In this document: one piece after another, positions 24,184-31,769 of the stretch
How the letters are laid out: the number at the start of each line of letters is the position of its first letter
Position numbering within the stretch: position 1 is the first letter of the stretch
Assembly: GCA_937874185.1 (NCBI GenBank)
Contig: CALNAK010000014.1
Location: forward strand, 1-64,000
DNA: 64,000 bases
From: an uncultured Lactobacillus sp.
Lineage (GTDB): Bacteria; Bacillota; Bacilli; Lactobacillales; Lactobacillaceae
Reading direction: 5' to 3'
Made by a program: the position numbers and the translations under genes
The notes under the pieces: model-generated
What the model was told of the DNA's origin: nothing
What the model saw: only the letters and a program-made list of their open reading frames with translations
The model's database searches: none

Positions 24184-27068
24184 ATACTGATGAAGAAATC
24201 TCTAAAGGAATAAATTTTGGCTTCATTAATAATTCAACACAGGCATTAGATCGCTATCAACCATCATTGGTAACGAATCATAATGGAACTGTTTTGGATA
24301 CATTAGAAGAAGAACTGCGTAGCACAAAATCTTTCACCATTGCAGTTGCATTTGTCACGCTTGGTGGCTTACTAGATTTGAAAAGTACCCTTGCAGATAT
24401 TGCATCACACGGTGTAAAGGGACGTCTCATAACTTCAACATATCTCAGCTTTAACAACCCTGATGTTTTCGACGATCTGTTACATATTCCAAATCTTGAC
24501 GTAAGAGTTTTAAATCAAGATGGCTTTCATACAAAGGCATACTATTTTAATCATGGCGATTACGAAAGTATTCTAATTGGAAGTGCCAATCTGACACAAA
24601 ACGCTTTGAAAAGAAATTTTGAGTGGAATCTTCGTGTAACTTCAACTGAACGTGGAGACATTGTCTTAAACGTCAAAAAAGAACTAGAAGATATTTGGAA
24701 TCAAGCAGTTCCACTGACTCGTAAATGGATAGAAAATTATCGAGAAACATGGGAACCAACAGATTATTCAATATCACAACCTAAAGAAAAAATTTCTGAG
24801 CCAGGTACAATTGTTCCCAATAAAATGCAGATACCTGCTTTGGAATCCCTGAAACATCTTCGGGAAGTCGAACATGCAAAAAGAGGACTAGTGGTTGCGG
24901 CAACTGGTACAGGTAAAACATATTTAGCCGCCTTCGATGTTCAACAATTTAAACCAAAAAGATTATTATTTGTCGTTCACCGGGAACAAATTTTACTGAG
25001 TGCTATGGCGAGCTTCAAAAATATTCTTGGCGGTAAAGATAGTGATTATGGAATTCTTAGTGGCTCCCAAAAACAGGTAGATGCTCGTTATCTTTTTGCC
25101 ACAGTCAACATGGCTTCTAAAGAATCCATTTGTGAACAACTTGGTGCAACAGCATTCGATTACATAATTATTGATGAGGCTCACCGTGTTAGTCAAAATC
25201 AAGTAAATGAAAAACAATCAATGTATCAAAAATTGATGAATTTCTATAAGCCACAATTTATGCTTGGAATGACAGCTACTCCTGAAAGATCAGATGGAAC
25301 AAATGTCTATGCTTATTTCGATTATCATCTTGCATACGAGATTTCTTTGTTAAATGCATTAGATAATGATTTACTTGCACCCTTCCATTATATTGGTGTG
25401 ACTGATTATGAAAAAGATGGTCAAGTAATAGATGATAATACTAATTTAAAACATCTAGTATCAGATGAACGTGTGGATTACATAATTGAAAAAACTGATT
25501 ACTATGGTCCTAGAGAAGATAACGTACACGGTTTAATTTTTGTTAGCCGCATAAAAGAAGGACGAGAACTCATTATTAAGCTTAAAGAACGAGGGATCAA
25601 TGCCGTATTTGTCTCTTCTGAAGACAAAGTTGAAACTCGTGAAAATGCGGTACAACAATTAATTGATGAAGAAATACAGTACATCGTAACAGTCGATATA
25701 TTCAACGAGGGTGTTGATATTCCATGCCTTAACCAAATTATTATGATGCGCCCTACTCAATCTAGTATTATTTTCTTACAACAATTAGGTCGTGGCCTAC
25801 GTAAGTATCCAGGTAAAGAATCTGTTACAGTGTTAGACTTTATCGGTAATTACGATGAAAATTATATGATACCTATGGCCTTTGATAATTCTCATACCAG
25901 TAATAAAGAGAAAATTCGTAAACAAATAATTAGTCCTAGTGTTTCTGGAGTTTCAACAATAAATTTTGAAGAAATTGCTCGTAATCGAGTTCTAAATGCA
26001 GTTTCCAAAGTTCAATTGGACAGTATGAAAAGATTTAGAGATGCCTATAAAAGTCTTAGAGACAAAATTGGGCTGCGTCCTCCAATGCTCCTAGACTTTG
26101 CAAAAATAGGTAATGTTACGGTTCCAGATATAGTAAATAAGTTTAAAAATCTATATAATATGCAAGCTAAATTTGAGGAACATTTTTCAAAGTCACTCAA
26201 TAAAGAACAGTATTCATTTTTAGATTTTGTTTCCAGAGAAATCACAGTATCCAAACGACCTTTGGAAGCTTGGATATTGAAAAGTCTGCTGAATAAGTAT
26301 TTATTAACAGATGAAGATATTATGTCAAAATTCAAATCTCAACATATTTTCTGCGATAATGAATCCTTAGATAGCGCCGCAGCAATATTAGATTTAAGTT
26401 ATTTCATGAAAAAGAACCGTGAAAAATACGGGAATATTGCATTAGTTAATCGTACCAACGGAAACTGGGAATTCACTCCTGAATTTAAATTATCCCTACA
26501 ATCACCGATATTTAGAGATTATTTTATTGATGCATTAGATGCTAATTTATCGCAAGTTAAGAAAAATCCTTCTAGTTATCAAACTCGATTCACTATTGGT
26601 GAGAAATATTACCGTGCAGATGTTATCAAATTACTGAATTGGCAAAAAGAACAGAATGCTCAAAATGTCGGTGGATATATCATGCGACCTGATTCGAAAT
26701 TTCTCCCAGTATTTATAGCACTAGAAAAAACTGAGAAGTTTCAAAATAAAATGGCTTATGAAGATGAATTTCTTGATCGTTCAATGATGCGCTGGTTCTC
26801 TAAGAGTGGTCGTTCCAAATCAAGTAACACTGAAAAACAAGTTATTGATCATAAGGAATTTGGCATGATTCAACTATTTGTTAAAAAATCTGATGATGAT
26901 AAACGTGAAGGTAATGATTTCTATTATCTTGGTTCAGCACGTGTCATAAAATCTGAAGATACATCCCGAGTAAATTCTGATGACAAAGAGGTTAAATTGA
27001 TTAACTTCACAATACAATTAGAACATGAAGTAAATTTAAGTTTGTATCGAGCTCTGACGGAAAACTAA
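24180..27068 (+). CDS. PLD-like nuclease / superfamily 2 helicase / DUF3427 protein
   Basis: This 962-residue multidomain protein begins with a phospholipase-D-like domain (about residues 30-180) with one HKD motif: His and Lys in HTKAYYF and a GSANL follow-up. An SF2 helicase comes next: Walker A AATGTGKT near 240, DEAH box IIDEAHRVSQ near 331, GMTATPERSDG near 365, and motif VI QQLGRGLRKYPGK near 537. Residues from about 640 to the end match DUF3427 in position and in the FYYLGSARV segment. Such proteins are suspected in DNA repair or phage defence; no function is proven here. It is coupled to the NUDIX gene by a 4-bp overlap. Confidence 0.88.
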   Translation: MNTDEEISKGINFGFINNSTQALDRYQPSLVTNHNGTVLDTLEEELRSTKSFTIAVAFVTLGGLLDLKSTLADIASHGVKGRLITSTYLSFNNPDVFDDLLHIPNLDVRVLNQDGFHTKAYYFNHGDYESILIGSANLTQNALKRNFEWNLRVTSTERGDIVLNVKKELEDIWNQAVPLTRKWIENYRETWEPTDYSISQPKEKISEPGTIVPNKMQIPALESLKHLREVEHAKRGLVVAATGTGKTYLAAFDVQQFKPKRLLFVVHREQILLSAMASFKNILGGKDSDYGILSGSQKQVDARYLFATVNMASKESICEQLGATAFDYIIIDEAHRVSQNQVNEKQSMYQKLMNFYKPQFMLGMTATPERSDGTNVYAYFDYHLAYEISLLNALDNDLLAPFHYIGVTDYEKDGQVIDDNTNLKHLVSDERVDYIIEKTDYYGPREDNVHGLIFVSRIKEGRELIIKLKERGINAVFVSSEDKVETRENAVQQLIDEEIQYIVTVDIFNEGVDIPCLNQIIMMRPTQSSIIFLQQLGRGLRKYPGKESVTVLDFIGNYDENYMIPMAFDNSHTSNKEKIRKQIISPSVSGVSTINFEEIARNRVLNAVSKVQLDSMKRFRDAYKSLRDKIGLRPPMLLDFAKIGNVTVPDIVNKFKNLYNMQAKFEEHFSKSLNKEQYSFLDFVSREITVSKRPLEAWILKSLLNKYLLTDEDIMSKFKSQHIFCDNESLDSAAAILDLSYFMKKNREKYGNIALVNRTNGNWEFTPEFKLSLQSPIFRDYFIDALDANLSQVKKNPSSYQTRFTIGEKYYRADVIKLLNWQKEQNAQNVGGYIMRPDSKFLPVFIALEKTEKFQNKMAYEDEFLDRSMMRWFSKSGRSKSSNTEKQVIDHKEFGMIQLFVKKSDDDKREGNDFYYLGSARVIKSEDTSRVNSDDKEVKLINFTIQLEHEVNLSLYRALTEN

Positions 27069-27236
27069 TTAAGAATTAAATGGTATCAAAAAGAACGGAT
27101 GACTATAAAAATCATTCGTTCTTTTATTTTCTACAAAAATTTTTTCAGCTTCCATATCGACATCATCATTAGACGTGAACCAGATATAAAATCCATCAAT
27201 GGGTTGATTCCACGTGGTAATATCATAAAAATACTT
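27069..27236 (-). pseudogene. possible gene remnant or unannotated short ORF
   Basis: On the minus strand an open frame of about 54 codons with protein-like composition (WNQPIDGFYIWFTS, then NDDVDMEAEKIFVE) ends with a TAA directly after the helicase stop. It has no ATG, GTG or TTG start and no ribosome site, and the terminator hairpin lies inside it. It could be the tail of a broken gene, or chance. I could not recognise it. Confidence 0.3.
27088..27127 (+). terminator. terminator of the NUDIX/helicase operon
   Basis: AAAAAGAACG, then GATGA, pairs with TCATT, then CGTTCTTTT, around a short AT loop. It lies 20 bp after the helicase stop codon. Confidence 0.8.
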
Positions 27237-27295
27237 ATATAATCGTTACTGTTACCAATTTATAATATATAACTTGGTTGGTAGAGGAGATTAAA

Positions 27296-27910
27296 ATGAA
27301 CTTTTTCTTACAGGGGTTAACCATGGGATTCGCAATCGAAGCTCCCATTGGTTTAGCAAATTTATTTGTTATTAACAATGCGCTAACACAAACTAGACGT
27401 CGCTCATACATTGCGGCTTTCGCTGTGGCACTTTTTGACATTGCTTTATCGGTCGCTTGTTTCTTCGGTATTGGTGCAATTATGAAACAATTTGCATGGC
27501 TTAAATTAATGATCTTGTTGTTCGGCAGTTTAATTGTTGTCTACATGGGATTCAACTTGCTCAGAGCCGAAACAACTGACATTGGTAGTAAAGATACCGA
27601 ATTAACAATGTTCAAAACCATTTCAACAGCTTTCGTCATGATCTGGTTCAATCCACAAGCAATTATTGATGGTTCGTTGATGTTGGGGGCTTTCCAAGTC
27701 ACATTACCAACAACCAGTTATCCAATTTTCATCATTGGTGTCGCTGTTGCTTCAATGGTTTGGTTCATCGGATTGAATATTGTGATTGCTAAATTCAAGG
27801 ATAAATTCAACGCTAAAGTTTTGAGAATTATCAATATGGTCTGCGGTGCTGTAATTATTCTTTATGGTGCCAAATTATTCTACAATTTTGTTACTTTACT
27901 AATCCACTAA
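27296..27910 (+). CDS. LysE-family exporter
   Basis: This 204-residue membrane protein has six helices. It begins MNFFLQGLTMGFAIEAPIGLANLFVINNAL, matching the LysE/RhtB N-terminal helix with its Gly and Pro pattern. Family members export amino acids or related small molecules; the substrate is unknown. The start ATG is chosen because AGAGGAG sits eight to nine bases before it. An in-frame TTG six codons earlier has no site. The gene stands alone and ends in a bidirectional terminator. Confidence 0.88.
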   Translation: MNFFLQGLTMGFAIEAPIGLANLFVINNALTQTRRRSYIAAFAVALFDIALSVACFFGIGAIMKQFAWLKLMILLFGSLIVVYMGFNLLRAETTDIGSKDTELTMFKTISTAFVMIWFNPQAIIDGSLMLGAFQVTLPTTSYPIFIIGVAVASMVWFIGLNIVIAKFKDKFNAKVLRIINMVCGAVIILYGAKLFYNFVTLLIH

Positions 27911-27950
27911 AAAATCAGGATCCCATAAACATGAGGTCCTGATTTTTTTA
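27909..27950. terminator. bidirectional terminator between LysE gene and a hypothetical gene
   Basis: AAAAAATCAGGA pairs with TCCTGATTTTTT around an AT-rich loop. The stop codon of the convergent minus-strand gene lies inside its edge. Confidence 0.85.
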
Positions 27951-28457
27951 CTGCTTTAAAGACTCAATATCCCTGATAACAGACTTAGCGGAATCAATCT
28001 GTTTATTGATTTCACCCATTTTAGCTAGGTAGTTTTCAAAATATTTATCCGACTTAGGATGGCTTTGAAAGGCTTGATAGTCAAATTGTAAATCCATCAT
28101 CAAACCATCTAAGCTATCACGCAATGTAACTCGCTGCTGCTTGGCAATTTCCTTTAAGGACGGGCCTAATAAACTCAACACGTCAGAACTTAATCCATCA
28201 GTCTTATTAATCGGATTATACTGATATGCCGTAACCACGGTGTAACTCTCAACATTAAGTACCAAGAGCACGTCATCTTTTTTGTATATTAGCTTTTGAC
28301 CTTTTTCGCCATCGGAACCATTTTTGAAAAAAGTAGCCTCGTTCATAAAACGATTGATCCATATCTTAATCTTGGTTTCAGGAATATTGAATCTAGTTCT
28401 AATACGCATAGCTGCGTGTTTGCTGACCGTGTATTTTTGAGAATTAGGAACACCCAT
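27948..28457 (-). CDS. hypothetical protein with DUF4258-like N-terminus
   Basis: This is a 169-residue soluble protein. Residues 8-70 (YTVSKHAAMRIRTRF, then KLIYKKDDVLLVLNVESYTVVTAY) have the His-Arg-Arg spacing and beta-strand pattern seen in DUF4258/RelE-like small domains. The remaining two thirds is predicted helical, with charged residues and no motif I know. The chosen ATG follows TGGAG at eight bases; a GTG three codons earlier overlaps that site. It is downstream of another unknown gene and a WYL regulator, all on the minus strand, but a terminator lies between it and the former. Confidence 0.62.
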   Translation of the reverse strand: MGVPNSQKYTVSKHAAMRIRTRFNIPETKIKIWINRFMNEATFFKNGSDGEKGQKLIYKKDDVLLVLNVESYTVVTAYQYNPINKTDGLSSDVLSLLGPSLKEIAKQQRVTLRDSLDGLMMDLQFDYQAFQSHPKSDKYFENYLAKMGEINKQIDSAKSVIRDIESLKQ

Positions 28458-28541
28458 CTTAATCACTCCAATCCATCACCACGCAATTTAAGTTTATCTA
28501 CAGGCAGAGATTTTAGATACATTTTGCTAGATAAAATTAAT

Positions 28542-28586
28542 TTAAAAAAAGCCATTTAATCCCTTTTACAGGACCAAATAGCTCCA
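28542..28586 (-). terminator. terminator after the 117-residue hypothetical gene
   Basis: On the minus strand AGCTATTTGGTCC pairs with GGATTAAATGGCT (imperfect), followed by seven T. Confidence 0.7.
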
Positions 28587-28608
28587 ATATGATTTAAAAA
28601 AATATCGG

Positions 28609-28962
28609 TTAGTCTTCGTCAACAAATTCACCAATTCGACATTCAGGTCTTTCGGGCAAATTAACCAAATATTTCCATCCGTCATCGGTAATTTGATAAA
28701 TACTGGCTACAACATTCTTTTCAGAGTTGGGAGACCAAACACCAACGATGTAGTTGATATTATTCATTTCTTCCGGTAGATCATACAAAGTTTTTTCTTT
28801 CAAAACTAATGATTCTTCAGGCGTCAAAAATAAATATGATATGTTCTTATCAATAACTTTTCGCAAAAATATATTATGTTTCGTTCTTCGTTTAGTTATA
28901 GAAATCGGCACAAACAAAACGTTTCCTTGCTTACTGGGAAGTTCACCGTCATCAATGTGCAT
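28609..28962 (-). CDS. hypothetical protein, 117 residues
   Basis: This small soluble protein is mixed in charge, with two beta-rich stretches (NVLFVPISITKR and ISYLFLTPEESLVLK) and an acidic C-terminus GEFVDED. No signal peptide, membrane segment or family motif is seen. A GAGG site precedes the ATG. It lies 76 bp downstream of the WYL regulator on the same strand and has its own terminator, so the two probably form a small unit. No function can be assigned. Confidence 0.6.
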   Translation of the reverse strand: MHIDDGELPSKQGNVLFVPISITKRRTKHNIFLRKVIDKNISYLFLTPEESLVLKEKTLYDLPEEMNNINYIVGVWSPNSEKNVVASIYQITDDGWKYLVNLPERPECRIGEFVDED

Positions 28963-29038
28963 TCTCAGACCTCATCACTGTTATTTAATATAATACATTT
29001 TATAAAATCATAGCGACATTGGCTGTCGTTCAAAGCTG

Positions 29039-30010
29039 TTAATCATATAATTTTGAACTATTTTGTAAGGTGGTTTTGATATCATCCGCAATATTCTTAG
29101 GAGAAGTAACCCTCAAAATAGTTGATTGACCCAGCAACCAAAGTTTTACACCCCAAGAGTAATTAACCTCGATTTCCAATTCATTAACGGAAAAAGGAAA
29201 AAGATTATCCTTATCCAACTTTTTAACCACCCGACAGGACGGGAATTTATCCTTCACATAGCCGATATAACCATAATACTCAAATTTGATACGCGTCTTT
29301 TCACCCATGTATCCAAACGCATCTAACTGTGTTTCTTGCCCATGATCATGTCGTTTACTGCGATCATGATTAGCAATCTTATTACTGATTATTTCGATTT
29401 TAGCCATCCAATCAATTCGGAAAGTTTTATATTCTTTGCCATCGTAACCAACCAAAAAGAAATAATAATTATCAAAAAATGTATGAACCGGCAATAATTC
29501 TATTGTATCAGTACGAAAGTCTTCAGCTTCCTCATAAAAATTATACTGGAATCGAATTCGTTTCTTATCAGAAATATACTTTTCCAGTTGCCAAATTTTA
29601 TCCAACCGTGGACTCCTATCATCAATGAATGTAGCAGTGGTACGTTCTGTCGCAATTGAAGAACTGATAACTTTACGGTCACTCAAGTTAACCATTGATA
29701 ACATTTTATTGACTACTTCAGGGAATTCATCCGGATTCAATGATCGACTTGAAACAACTAATTTAGACAAAAATAAAGTTTGTTCTTTATTCAACAGATA
29801 CTTTGAATTAATTATATATTCAAAATTATCATTACTTTTCAACTCAAAGAATTCATCCCAACCTTCATCGGATTCAAAATCATTTTTCAAGCTGACAACG
29901 GCTCGCTCGACGGTCCTTTTATCTACACTAATTGTGCTAGCCATCTCTTTACATGACTGATATCTATCGGTTTTTAAAAGCTCAAGGAACACTCTCCCCA
30001 CTGTACTCAT
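29039..30010 (-). CDS. WYL-domain transcriptional regulator
   Basis: This 323-residue protein has an N-terminal helix-turn-helix (about residues 3-55: VFLELLKTDRYQSCKEMAST, then DKRTVERAV). A WYL domain at about residues 140-215 includes KKRIRFQYNFYEE and YYFFLVGYDGKEYKTFRID, and a C-terminal WCX-like region follows. WYL regulators bind nucleotide-like ligands or single-stranded nucleic acid and often control defence or DNA-damage genes. It is upstream of a small unknown gene on the same strand. The promoter must lie in the AT-rich gap before the asnA T-box. Confidence 0.88.
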   Translation of the reverse strand: MSTVGRVFLELLKTDRYQSCKEMASTISVDKRTVERAVVSLKNDFESDEGWDEFFELKSNDNFEYIINSKYLLNKEQTLFLSKLVVSSRSLNPDEFPEVVNKMLSMVNLSDRKVISSSIATERTTATFIDDRSPRLDKIWQLEKYISDKKRIRFQYNFYEEAEDFRTDTIELLPVHTFFDNYYFFLVGYDGKEYKTFRIDWMAKIEIISNKIANHDRSKRHDHGQETQLDAFGYMGEKTRIKFEYYGYIGYVKDKFPSCRVVKKLDKDNLFPFSVNELEIEVNYSWGVKLWLLGQSTILRVTSPKNIADDIKTTLQNSSKLYD

Positions 30011-30123
30011 AACAAATCCCCCTGTTTCTATAATTTTAGATTACCATAAATTCAATATTATAAAATCACATTAAACATGTTCTAATAATTATGATAAAAA
30101 TTAATTGTTTTCAAATAAAATGT

Positions 30124-30151
30124 TTTACATTTAAAAAATTAATGCTAATAT
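30124..30151 (+). promoter_or_regulatory. promoter of the asnA T-box leader
   Basis: TTTACA and TAATAT are spaced by 16 bp, about 25 bp before the first helix of the T-box leader. Confidence 0.55.
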
Positions 30152-30169
30152 AAGTGTCACAAGATAAAA

Positions 30170-30450
30170 ACGAAAAGAAAGAAGAGTAAGACTTTCTATG
30201 CCAACAGTGATTTGGGAATGGTGAGAACCCAATTGGTCAATGGATAATCCGAATAACACTTTCTTATGTTTCTGGCTGAAATGGCTTTGCCAAAGTAAGT
30301 TCAGACGTTAACCGGTACGTTACCATCGGTGGAGCATGTTTGTGCTCTTATTGAGGTGGTCTATTTTAGATAGGCAACTTGGGTGGTACCGCGAAAAGTC
30401 TTTCGTCCCAATTATTATTAATTTAATAGTTGGAACGAAGGACTTTTTTT
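30170..30450 (+). promoter_or_regulatory. T-box riboswitch, asparagine specificity, upstream of asnA
   Basis: Stem I is closed by AAGAAAG (30175-30181) and CTTTCTT (30259-30265). On its 3' side, just before the closing arm, the specifier loop reads GAATAACA with AAC, an asparagine codon, at 30255-30257. The T-box core TGGTACCGCG is at 30384-30393, where uncharged tRNA-Asn would pair. The following hairpin is the alternative terminator. Uncharged tRNA-Asn should allow read-through into asnA. Confidence 0.93.
30396..30450 (+). terminator. T-box-controlled terminator of asnA
   Basis: AAGTCTTTCGT pairs with ACGAAGGACTT, followed by eight T. The 5' arm begins just after the T-box sequence, as in the standard T-box switch. 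Confidence 0.88.
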
Positions 30451-30498
30451 TATTTTGCATTAAATTTGATTAACAAAACAATAACGAAAGGAACGTGG

Positions 30499-30546
30499 AT
30501 GACTAAAGTCATTCGCGTAAATCTCTCTAATAATTCAAAATCATAA
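30499..30546 (+). CDS. Asn-rich leader peptide between T-box and asnA
   Basis: This 15-codon open frame encodes MTKVIRVNLSNNSKS, with three asparagines. AAAGGA lies six to seven bases before its ATG, better placed than chance would predict. It starts about 50 nt after the T-box terminator and is transcribed only on read-through. Its second half is inside a hairpin (TCTCTCT 30522-30528 with AGAGAGA 30546-30552) whose 3' arm adjoins the asnA ribosome binding site. A translational-coupling or stalling role is inferred, not shown. Confidence 0.5.
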   Translation: MTKVIRVNLSNNSKS

Positions 30547-30568
30547 GAGAGACTAAGGGGAACTACAA

Positions 30569-31576
30569 ATGGACTTGATTATACCTAAGGATTACGATCC
30601 AAAACTATCTGTTAAGGAAACACAAAAAGCAATTCAATATATTCGTGAGACTTTCCAAGATGAATTTGGCAAGCAGCTAAATCTATCTCGTCTATCCGCA
30701 CCAATGATGGTCGAAAAAGGCACTGGTTTGAATGATAATCTTAATGGTGTGGAATCTCCTGTTTCCTTCACTATGAAAGGTATTCCCGGTGAAACTATTG
30801 AAATCGTGCATTCTCTAGCTAAATGGAAACGTCTTGCTTTGAAACGTTTTGACTTTAAGATGCATGAAGGTATTTACACTAACATGAACGCTATCAGAAA
30901 AGATGAAGATCTTGATAACATTCACTCAATCTATGTTGATCAATGGGATTGGGAAAAAGTTATCGCCAAGGATGAACGTACACCTGAAACTCTCGAAAAG
31001 ACTGTTCGCCAAATTTTCAAAGTTATGAAACATATGGAACACGAAGTTTGGTACAAATTCCCTAAAGCTGTTCATCATTTACCAGATGAAATTCACTTTG
31101 TTACAACGCAAGAACTCGAAGACCGTTGGCCTGATAAGACTCCTAAGGAACGTGAAGATGCTATCTGTAAGGAACTTGGCTGTGTCTTCTTAATGCAAAT
31201 CGGTGGACCTATGAAGAGTGGCAAACGTCATGATGGCCGTGCTCCCGATTACGACGACTGGAAGTTAAACGGTGACATTTTGTTCTGGTATGAACCCCTA
31301 CAAAAAGCTTTGGAAATCTCAAGTATGGGTATTCGTGTCAGTGAAGAATCAATGAGAGAACAACTCAAGATGGCCCACGCTGAAGACCGTGCTGAACTAC
31401 CATTCCACAAAATGTTATTAAACGGTGAACTACCTTACACAATTGGTGGTGGTATCGGACAATCACGTCTTTGCATGTTACTACTTGGCAAAGCTCACGT
31501 CGGTGAAGTTCAAGCTGCTGTTTGGCCACAAGATTTACGTGATAAATGTGCTGCTAATGGAATTCACTTACTATAG
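30569..31576 (+). CDS. asnA: aspartate-ammonia ligase (asparagine synthetase A)
   Basis: This 335-residue cytoplasmic enzyme makes asparagine from aspartate, ammonia and ATP, using a class II tRNA-synthetase-like fold. Visible family segments are SVKETQKAIQYIRE near residue 12, the glycine-rich QIGGPMKSGKRHDGRAPDYDDWKLNGDI near residues 210-237, and the C-terminal GGGIGQSRLCMLLLG (motif 3). Length is normal for AsnA. Its ATG follows AAGGGG. Expression is set by the Asn T-box and possibly by the short leader ORF just upstream. Confidence 0.97.
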   Translation: MDLIIPKDYDPKLSVKETQKAIQYIRETFQDEFGKQLNLSRLSAPMMVEKGTGLNDNLNGVESPVSFTMKGIPGETIEIVHSLAKWKRLALKRFDFKMHEGIYTNMNAIRKDEDLDNIHSIYVDQWDWEKVIAKDERTPETLEKTVRQIFKVMKHMEHEVWYKFPKAVHHLPDEIHFVTTQELEDRWPDKTPKEREDAICKELGCVFLMQIGGPMKSGKRHDGRAPDYDDWKLNGDILFWYEPLQKALEISSMGIRVSEESMREQLKMAHAEDRAELPFHKMLLNGELPYTIGGGIGQSRLCMLLLGKAHVGEVQAAVWPQDLRDKCAANGIHLL

Positions 31577-31604
31577 AAAGAAAATTTCCTCCCCACTACA
31601 TTAA

Positions 31605-31640
31605 ATAGTCTAGAACATAACTATTTTTAGACTAAACTTA
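31605..31640. terminator. weak hairpin between asnA and a lipoprotein gene
   Basis: AGTCTA and TAGACT pair around an AT-rich loop, with T-rich flanks. It may end asnA transcription, or that of the minus-strand lipoprotein gene beyond its repeat element. The stem is short. Confidence 0.4.
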
Positions 31641-31650
31641 CGGCAATAAC

Positions 31651-31765
31651 GTGGAACAGAACACAACTTCACTCCGCTTAATCCCAAAATGGCGATAACT
31701 CAAAATCGAGTTATCGCCATTTTGGGATTAATGCTCGGAAGCTGACCGTGTTCTGCCCCGCTCAG
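31651..31765 (-). repeat. 3'-UTR hairpin element family 1, divergent copy with perfect inner stem
   Basis: The outer arms CAGAACAC and GTGTTCTG pair, extended by GTGG/CCGC. Inside is a perfect 24-bp inverted repeat (31678-31701 with 31708-31731) around the loop AAAATC, the same loop as in the other copies although the stem sequence is unrelated. The conserved ATGCTCGGAAGCTGACCG matches the right arm of the family. It lies four bases after the lipoprotein stop codon. Confidence 0.8.
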
Positions 31766-31769
31766 TTTT

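Noticed and set aside
22694..30010. Prophage or integrative element
   Set aside because: No integrase, structural phage gene, flanking tRNA or direct attachment repeats were found; the segment is only defence-like in content.
30170..30450. T-box read as Asp specificity
   Set aside because: The specifier loop just before the closing arm of stem I reads AAC (Asn), and the downstream gene makes asparagine; no GAC triplet occupies that position.
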